Shown here piece by piece: positions 58,901 through 64,000 of a DNA stretch of 64,000 bases (position 1 is its first letter; every line of letters starts with the position of its first letter). The notes beneath the pieces were generated by a model. That model was given only the letters and a program-made list of their open reading frames with translations, made no database searches and had not been told where the DNA came from. Origin of the DNA: Lutraria lutraria. Lineage: Eukaryota > Mollusca > Bivalvia > Venerida > Mactridae. Location of the stretch: NCBI GenBank assembly GCA_964023205.1, contig OZ026847.1:4834819-4898818 (forward strand). The letters are read 5' to 3'. Position numbers and translations under genes: made by a program.

Positions 58901-60654
58901 AGGTCAAATAATGCAAACTAAACTTTGTTTGTTCCTTTTTTAGAAATTACAAAAAATAGGTTATTAACGGGCATATAATAGCCAGGAAAAATATTCTGTA
59001 TCATTAAACATGTTAAAGATAATCTGCTATATATATGAACTACATGTTTGTATGTGATATTCACAGTAGACACAAATAATGGATAAAATGAAGTATATAT
59101 GTATGAAATATATGGATAAAATAAAATATATTGCTCACTACGGATAAAATAAAATATATGGATAAAGTAAAATTATAATGGTCAATTGGTTATTTGTACA
59201 TTAAAACAGCTGCTACCGAGGAATATTTACAGCTATAACAAAACTAGGCGGCATATAAAGTTCCTATCATTCTGAAAGCATTAAAAGGGTACACGTGAGC
59301 GTTCTCGTTTCACGTTTTCAAAATCAATTTTCTTGCTCATGGTTTCAATAAATCGATCAAACTTTTGTCATTAACGATCAGTTACATAATTATATTAGAT
59401 TTTCACGTCGGCCATGCTGTGCCCTACTTAAAAACATATTATAGTTATTTGAAACCAAAACGGTCAAAACAAATTATATATTTTCACTTTGCGATGTTCC
59501 GCACGTAATCCGACGTATTGTGTTTGTTTTGTGTCTGGAAATCAGAAAGTTATGTCATGCATTGTGAACAGAATAACAAACAAGTATCATACGACATGCT
59601 TACAAATATTCATTTTGATATTAGTAAAATGAATAGCTGTTTGCATGTCATATGATACCTCTCCTCGTTAGTCTTAAAGAGAGCGTGTAATGAAGCAGAA
59701 ACTATTTACTAAATTTCCTATTGGAAAAAAAACATGCATTGAAAAAGTCTTATAATAAATGTAAGCAATGCGTTAATGAGCAAACTTAATAACGATGATA
59801 TAATGAACTTGGCACTATCTTTAGTTTTATAATAACTTCATTTAATCAGAAGATATATTGCATGTTTAAAAGTTATATTTGTGAAATACTTGTATAAGTT
59901 AATACTGTACACAATGGACCTACTCTGTATATGTTTGTAAATATGTTATTTAATGAGACTATAAAATAAATGTTGTAACATTTAGTGCCCAATAAATGTC
60001 ACGCCATGGTATGTCATGCTATGCTATGTCAAGACATTTAGCATTACCTACTAGTGCAATTCATTAAAATGCAGTTTTAATATAGTATACTATGTCACTA
60101 AACCACACTGATTGATTTTACCCGCCTGTATATCGAAGACATTGTTATCATCAGGATTTTGAAGTTCCAACAGATTATGACAAGAAACTAAAATATTTAA
60201 ATTCTAATTATGTGATGACTAATGGTTAACCCCACCCAATGTTTAATTAGGGGTTCATAGATGAGGTCAAACGTGTTTTATGGAATTTAGTGGACGATTA
60301 TCTCTCAGATCGCAGTGCCAAAATATATATAAAAAATATGCTACTTACTATCAATACAGTAGTATTCGATATGTACATAGGAAACTGGTTGAATGCCGCT
60401 GGTGCAGAAATCATAAGGCCCTGGTAAGTTAATAGTACATGATGTCCTTCCAGAACAATCACGTAGCGCATGTTGTCTATCAAGTTCCGAATTATCAATA
60501 ATACAGTCTGAAGCATTATAAGTTCCCGGACAACTACCAGCAAAGTAAACTAGTTCGATCTTCTCGAACGCTATCATATCTGTCCCGCAGTCAATGTTGA
60601 CGTTACCAGGCGTGCATGACGTTATTTCGAGCAAAGTCTCACCAGGCAATGAAG
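43948..60654 (-). CDS. SUEL-lectin/CUB-like/sushi receptor with three membrane segments, at least 11 exons, 5' end unresolved
   Basis: Probable cell-surface recognition protein. Exons: 60349-60654 SUEL (galactose/rhamnose-binding) lectin with eight Cys; 57974-58348 CUB-like (NYPSKT, CSCSIEV, LDLDLY); 57444-57506 partial sushi; 56343-56510 and 55575-55739 sushi, each with four Cys; 51642-51818 acidic linker plus membrane segment (VVYVVIAIVIVLLG); 50856-50945 second segment; 49623-49745 third segment; 47288-47359; 47053-47083; 43948-44218 Asn/Ser/Glu-rich tail ending PPIQ. Nearly all junctions are phase 1 and every join keeps frame, giving about 613 residues. The lectin motifs are diverged, so sugar binding is uncertain. 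The N-terminus is open: the frame runs on upstream of 60654 into a hydrophobic stretch (KLILTIFILLSA) that could be a signal peptide, or a strong acceptor (TTTCAG) at 60655-60660 could be used. The 47288 donor has an alternative about 50 bases on. The combined architecture is unusual. Confidence 0.75.
44374..44440. repeat. mariner-type MITE fragment
   Basis: tacagtggggctgagttg and cttgtgaataaaggcgg resemble one end of the family at 2246-2432. It lies in the last intron of the lectin/sushi gene. Confidence 0.35.
44942..46302. mobile_element. Foldback (hAT-like) element with 8-bp target duplication
   Basis: GTACCATT flanks both sides (44934-44941 and 46303-46310). The ends are inverted: CAAAGGGTTTTTTTTT on the left; CAAAGGGGTTTGTCACG on the right read inversely. 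Arms pair along nearly the whole length, for example cgcgtgttataaacttccat (45017) with its inverse near 46190. The first 191 bp, including the terminus, are tandemly duplicated (44942-45132 and 45133-45324). No transposase frame is present, so it is non-autonomous. An 8-bp duplication and CAAAGG start suggest the hAT superfamily (inference). Confidence 0.85.
46402..46925. repeat. 'GTGACAGTAAA' repeat cluster with terminal hairpins
   Basis: At least four units of about 50 bp carry gtgacagtaaa and its inverse tttactgttaccc (46560-46700). They are framed by two hairpins: agtactgttaccctcgg / cttggataacagtact near 46447-46491, and aatactattaacctcg / cgatgttaacagtattt near 46840-46882. Possibly a mobile element or scrambled palindromic repeat, unclassified. 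Confidence 0.6.
49165..49205. repeat. Single end of 'GAGGTTATAAAAC' MITE
   Basis: ggagaccgatctcatgtgt followed by tataacctcttgacc matches the inverse of the TIR at 12030 and 25245. The other end was not found. Confidence 0.45.
50440..50640. repeat. tRNA-derived SINE, second copy
   Basis: Head cggcggtcgtagtccagtgg, box-B-like ggttagaatcctgg, body ccacgaaaatatgacaaaaa and tail gttagtactggttagaatac. Same family as 2045-2270. It lies between the second and third membrane-segment exons of the lectin/sushi gene. Confidence 0.7.
51870..52040. repeat. mariner-type MITE remnant
   Basis: Contains gtgatcaaaggccacc, gacctttattgacaggtag and gagcctttattcacc, cores of the 2246-2432 family in inverse order. 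Ends not defined. Confidence 0.35.
53101..53284. repeat. 'GAAGCACGACGACACGA' repeat, left part
   Basis: gtgtgttcgcc, cgaagcacgacgacacgag and gagaagacacgaaatagg recur in the same order at 55340-55450, and inverse motifs occur in both. The 53294-55135 element lies between the parts, so this older repeat was apparently split by it. Confidence 0.55.
53294..55135. mobile_element. Large foldback element (Mutator-like) with 9-bp target duplication
   Basis: AAATCCTCT is duplicated exactly at 53285-53293 and 55136-55144. The element begins ATGTCCGTGAAGTTGGCAGC and ends with its inverse. The two arms meet near 53993-53999. Each arm holds tandem GCAGCCCAGCAGCCTAGCAG-type units (three left, about five right), then a mirror-matched block (53431-53616 versus 54737-54922). 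The right arm additionally carries a 183-bp unit in three tandem copies (starting 54094, 54277 and 54460). No transposase is encoded. Long inverted repeats with a 9-bp duplication suggest a Mutator-like foldback (inference). It lies in an intron of the lectin/sushi gene. Confidence 0.88.
54094..54642. repeat. Three tandem copies of a 183-bp unit in one foldback arm
   Basis: Each unit starts cacgctgctagcagcggc and ends cgctgctgggctgccaactt (the third copy is slightly diverged). Copies start exactly 183 bases apart at 54094, 54277 and 54460. The left arm has only one equivalent, which explains most of the length difference between arms. Confidence 0.85.
55145..55450. repeat. 'GAAGACACGACGACACGAA' repeat, right part
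   Basis: Contains several direct and inverted copies of gaagacacgacgacacgaa or its inverse (55150-55200, 55295-55320, 55360-55435) and an inverted pair (tagacatgcgcagaa near 55206; ttctgcgcatgtctac near 55275). This defines a palindromic repeat family continuing from 53101-53284. Confidence 0.6.
56073..56167 (-). pseudogene. Degenerate sushi exon in an intron of the lectin/sushi gene
   Basis: The 3' part matches the next sushi exon (GSATCTIK before a GT donor at 56072-56071; compare GSAKCTIK in the 56343 exon). Upstream residues (PPNVSVRISVTA, then HACKSNQGIW) look like a sushi domain, but a TAG at 56130-56128 interrupts it and no good acceptor is seen. It is probably a remnant of a third sushi exon. 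Confidence 0.6.
59584..59658. repeat. Hairpin with about 33-bp arms
   Basis: gtatcatacgacatgc ... aaatattcatttt pairs with aaaatgaata ... gcatgtcatatgatac around a short spacer. Located in the intron between the lectin and CUB-like exons. Confidence 0.65.
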
Positions 60655-61309
60655 CTGAAAGTAAAATGAATATAGTAAGTATGAGTTTATGAATACATGT
60701 ATAGTGTTTTAACAAATATTCACGAAGTAAGGCAAGTGACATTCTAAAAATAAAATGCATTATATAAAATCTCATAGTTTAGGTATAACTTAAAAGTCAT
60801 GTTTTTATAGAGCTAATTTCCACCTATTATGGAATGTTTACTGAATATTAGATTATATACATGTAATGGATCTGAACTATAGCCATAAGCTACTTTGATA
60901 TTTGTGTTTGTTTATAATGCATAACCGTATACGTATGTTTATATGGAAAATAAAAATGATTATAAAAAAGAGATAAGTTTTAAGATGTTTATTCTAAAAC
61001 AAAAATGTAAGTCATATGACCCATGATGATACATGGTATAAAACAGTGGTATAGCAGGCAAAATACAACATGTATACATATAAACACAAAACAAACATAA
61101 CAGGCAATCGAACTCGCCTGATACATGTATGTAGAATTAACACCCCTAGATCATGTATCTGTCGGAACCCAAGTTTCACATCTGATTGAACCCGTTTATT
61201 TTACAACCAGTGTCCAAGAACTAATGTAGATTCTCATTTTTTAACTATCATATAAACCACCATCTACATTAAATTCCAAACCCAACTCCATATCTATGTA
61301 AATAAGAGT

Positions 61310-61600
61310 CATGGTTAGCTCAGTGAAGGTTAAGGAGATGGTCTACTGATCAAGAGGTTGTGAGTTCGAGCCCTAGACAAGGCTTACGTACACTATCCGT
61401 GACAAATTTGACTGAATAAATTATATCCTATGTTAAATTGTCCTCCATCTCTGACTTATGTGGGGTAGCTTAGTTATAGCATGCGGATAGAATGTCACGG
61501 GTTAGTACTGGTTAAGGTCTAAACGAAATCCCGGGAAGCTGGCTAGGATAACTACCCGCCTCGACATACATTTGTTACTGAAACAACATGGAAAATGGCG
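61310..61600. repeat. tRNA-derived SINE
   Basis: A tRNA-like head (gttagctcagtgaaggtt, gagttcgagccctag) is followed by gggttagtactggttaagg and a tail gacatacatttgttactgaa ... aaaatggcgttaaat, a tail form widespread in bivalve SINEs. Confidence 0.7.
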
Positions 61601-62524
61601 TTAAATATGAATTAGATTAATGACTCACACGTGTCATGAATACAGCATTTCTCCGCTAAATGGACCACTTTGCTATCAAGACAATATTATCATCATCCGT
61701 TTAAAGGGCAATTACTTTCGGACTGAGTTTCAATAATTTCTCTACTATCTTAACTTAATATTAAGAACTCTTTATTCAGAGTCCCAACTATAGTGTTATA
61801 ATCTAATCGATGGTTTATGGTAATTACTTTACAGCTATAGTCCTATTTCATATTTCATACGCATATTACTGTGTTTGCTTTTGTCATGAATTCTAGGGTA
61901 GATAATTAATTCTAAGGTAGATCATTGATAACTGGTGTTCTATTCGGCAAAGTGTCTCGTATAAATCAATAACCACTCACCCAATATTATTAACAGTCTT
62001 ATCAACTTGTCAAGCATGTTTCAAACATTTGGATTATTTATCACATGCATACCTTATTCGTATAGGAAATCTGATCTGCATATATCGACATGTCTAGAAA
62101 TTATTAAGCTCGCTTACGTATTATTGTGTATTTTACTCTATTCAAATACAAATCAAGTGGAAAATAATGACAGCCTGATTAGATTATTATACCGAACATG
62201 TTGACATGTAAATAGTAATGATTCGAAATGAATGCAATGAAATGTTATTACCCGATATTTATACATGTATTTATATTATTTGTGTGGAATACATTTTACT
62301 TATATTGAAAGAAATTAATAGACAAATTTACCGCTTTGTAACACGACCATGAACAATGTTTTAATATATGATAAAAATCTAATTCTTATACAAGTATACT
62401 GATTCGAACCAATCTTAATTAAGTATCGTTCTAGTCAAGACAGCTACAGTTACTTTAAAGGCATAGACTGTTTCGACATACTTAAAAAAAGTTCACGCCG
62501 TGGTTCCACGAATTGTTGCTATTG

Positions 62525-62600
62525 GCCTGTTCGCTTAGCTCATTCGGTAGAGCGTAGGGTTAACAGACACCTCGCGTTCATAAATTTGAACCATTTTCTG
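62525..62600. repeat. tRNA-like SINE head fragment
   Basis: ttcgcttagctcattcggta and gagcg give a clear D-arm/box A. Box B is weak (gttcataaatttgaacc). No acceptor pairing, so not called a tRNA. Confidence 0.45.
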
Positions 62601-63058
62601 TTCAACGATCAATTTTAAGGCATTTTCCACAGCAGCTGTTGGTATACACATACTTACAGAAAGCAAGCTTATTACTGGTACTGACTTCATGGAAATATCA
62701 TAAGTTAAAAACATGCCTGAAAAGCATAATACGTTTGAAAAATGGCTTTAAATTAAAATTGAAAAATGTCTATTTCAGCTTAGCCAGTCGATGAAATAAC
62801 GGACGGCATGAATATGTCTGCATGGTAATGATCAATATTTTGTATTAAATAAAAAAGGGGTCATAACCCCTTGAAGTGTCAGGGACCGGGAACTGTTCAA
62901 CGTTAGAGCATCGTTTAATACTAATACACTTTGAACAAGTGAAATAGAAAAAATACCATTCCGTTCAAATCAATATATGTATATATACATATCTCATATG
63001 TACTTATTTATCTATTAATTTGGGTTTAATGCCGATTTTCATCATTTTTTTAGTTAAA

Positions 63059-63200
63059 TACGGCCGCTGTTTTAGCTCAGCTTCCTGGACGGTATTCGAA
63101 CCAGTATTAATTTACCCTTAAACAAGAAGCCGGCAACTGTGGAGTTGTTGTCGACTTTTCATGGAAGGATATGCTTTGTCTGGATTACCTGCCCCTTTGT
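63059..63200. repeat. SINE fragment
   Basis: A ggccgctgttttagctcag head and box-B-like gtattcgaacc are followed by aagaagccggcaactgtgg, a body motif also seen in the SINE at 2045. Confidence 0.45.
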
Positions 63201-63649
63201 ACACTTCATGTTTACAATTGAAGCTAGGAACTAGATTAAGGGACCGGGAATTAAACACACGGATCGCCGGGTTACTTATATGTACTATAATACTGACATG
63301 CGAATAATTACTCCGTAACTCGTAATGTCACAGGTATATGCTGGTACAATTACATGCACATCGCGTATTAGACGCAAAAGATTGCTACAACTACCTGTGT
63401 ATCGGGTACATGCTTTCAAGATTATTGTTGAAATTTATTGCAATGTATACAACTCAATAGAACATTATACCGTGAAGTATAAGTACAAATATGTTATGAC
63501 ATTTAAATGTTTGTAAAAGTTCCGTATTTAAACTACAAACACGTTAATATTTATGACAAAACGTGCCTTATGTATTAATGTTACAGTATTTTTCCGCATT
63601 AAAAAAAAACGATTAATAATTTTAATGCCTTTAAGTATTTATTGATATA

Positions 63650-63825
63650 CAGTGGAACCTCTCTACGGTACAACCTGACCATAACGACCATCTCGTAATA
63701 ACGGACACTTTTTCGGATAAATGTCCAACATATGTTCCATATTTTAGGTCGAGAGTAAGACCACTTGACTATTAAGACATATAATTTTTAGTCCTAGAGA
63801 TGGTCACTTTACCGAGGTTGTACTG
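63650..63825. repeat. mariner-like MITE, TA-flanked
   Basis: Begins CAGTGGAACCTCTCTACGG and ends with the inverse of CAGTACAACCTCGG. TA dinucleotides flank both ends (63648-63649, 63826-63827). Internal sequence is non-coding. Confidence 0.75.
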
Positions 63826-64000
63826 TAGTTATATAAATGGTATCTGAAACTCCATTACAGAGACCGCTACCTTTTCACATAAAAGATGAAAAATATGCAT
63901 ATAAACATGCTCACATTACAAAAGAAAACAAGTCGCTATAATTAGCTACGCCCGTGTTTAGTTCAAACTTCTTGATATTATACGATAATTAAATCGACAG

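Larger units (their letters stand above)
60655..64000. other. Upstream flank of lectin/sushi gene, repeat-rich
   Basis: No additional exon could be identified with confidence. A signal-peptide-like frame runs from 60775 to 60655. The remainder holds SINE-type pieces (61310-61600, 62525-62600, 63059-63200), a mariner-like MITE (63650-63825) and AT-rich sequence. The gene's promoter may lie here or beyond the window. Confidence 0.5.

Overview
This is an AT-rich animal nuclear sequence: split genes with GT-AG introns, long intergenic gaps, and dense tRNA-derived SINEs, MITEs and foldback elements. The gene set (an AA15 polysaccharide monooxygenase, a lectin/CUB/sushi receptor, a tandem pair of divergent rhodopsin-type receptors) and the repeats of the 'gaccttgacctttgacc / aacaagaagtgtttgtgaaac' type suggest a bivalve mollusc, probably a heterodont clam. 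The taxon is inferred from family knowledge, not proven here. Exon models were built by eye from reading frame, splice sites and intron phase. All junctions quoted keep frame, but none is backed by transcripts.

Layout. (1) 376-2626, minus: three-exon AA15 lytic polysaccharide monooxygenase with a signal peptide and a C-terminal membrane segment; intron 1 is mostly SINE plus MITE. (2) 2627-13437: gene-poor, with a perfect 48-bp-arm hairpin, SINEs, MITEs and satellite-like dispersed repeats. (3) 13438-21292, minus: MRPS22, eight exons, complete. (4) 21806-31272, plus: CFAP107 (C1orf158 family), four exons, complete, head-to-head with MRPS22 across about 0.5 kb that contains an RFX X-box-like motif. 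(5) 31273-36791: gene-poor. (6) 36792-37847 and 39627-40697, minus: two intronless paralogous seven-transmembrane receptors. (7) 42470-43815: long decayed 42-bp minisatellite. (8) 43948-60654, minus: a large gene of at least eleven exons encoding SUEL lectin, CUB-like, partial sushi, sushi, sushi, three membrane segments and an Asn-rich cytoplasmic tail. Two foldback transposable elements with perfect target-site duplications lie in its introns (44942-46302, 8-bp duplication; 53294-55135, 9-bp duplication). (9) 60655-64000: SINE pieces and a mariner-like MITE; no further exon recognised.

The genes do not form a pathway. They are a mitochondrial ribosome component, an axonemal microtubule inner protein, a secreted or anchored oxidase, peptide-receptor-like GPCRs and a probable cell-surface recognition receptor. 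The most unusual items are the lectin/sushi receptor with three phase-1 membrane-segment exons, and the two foldback elements in its introns.
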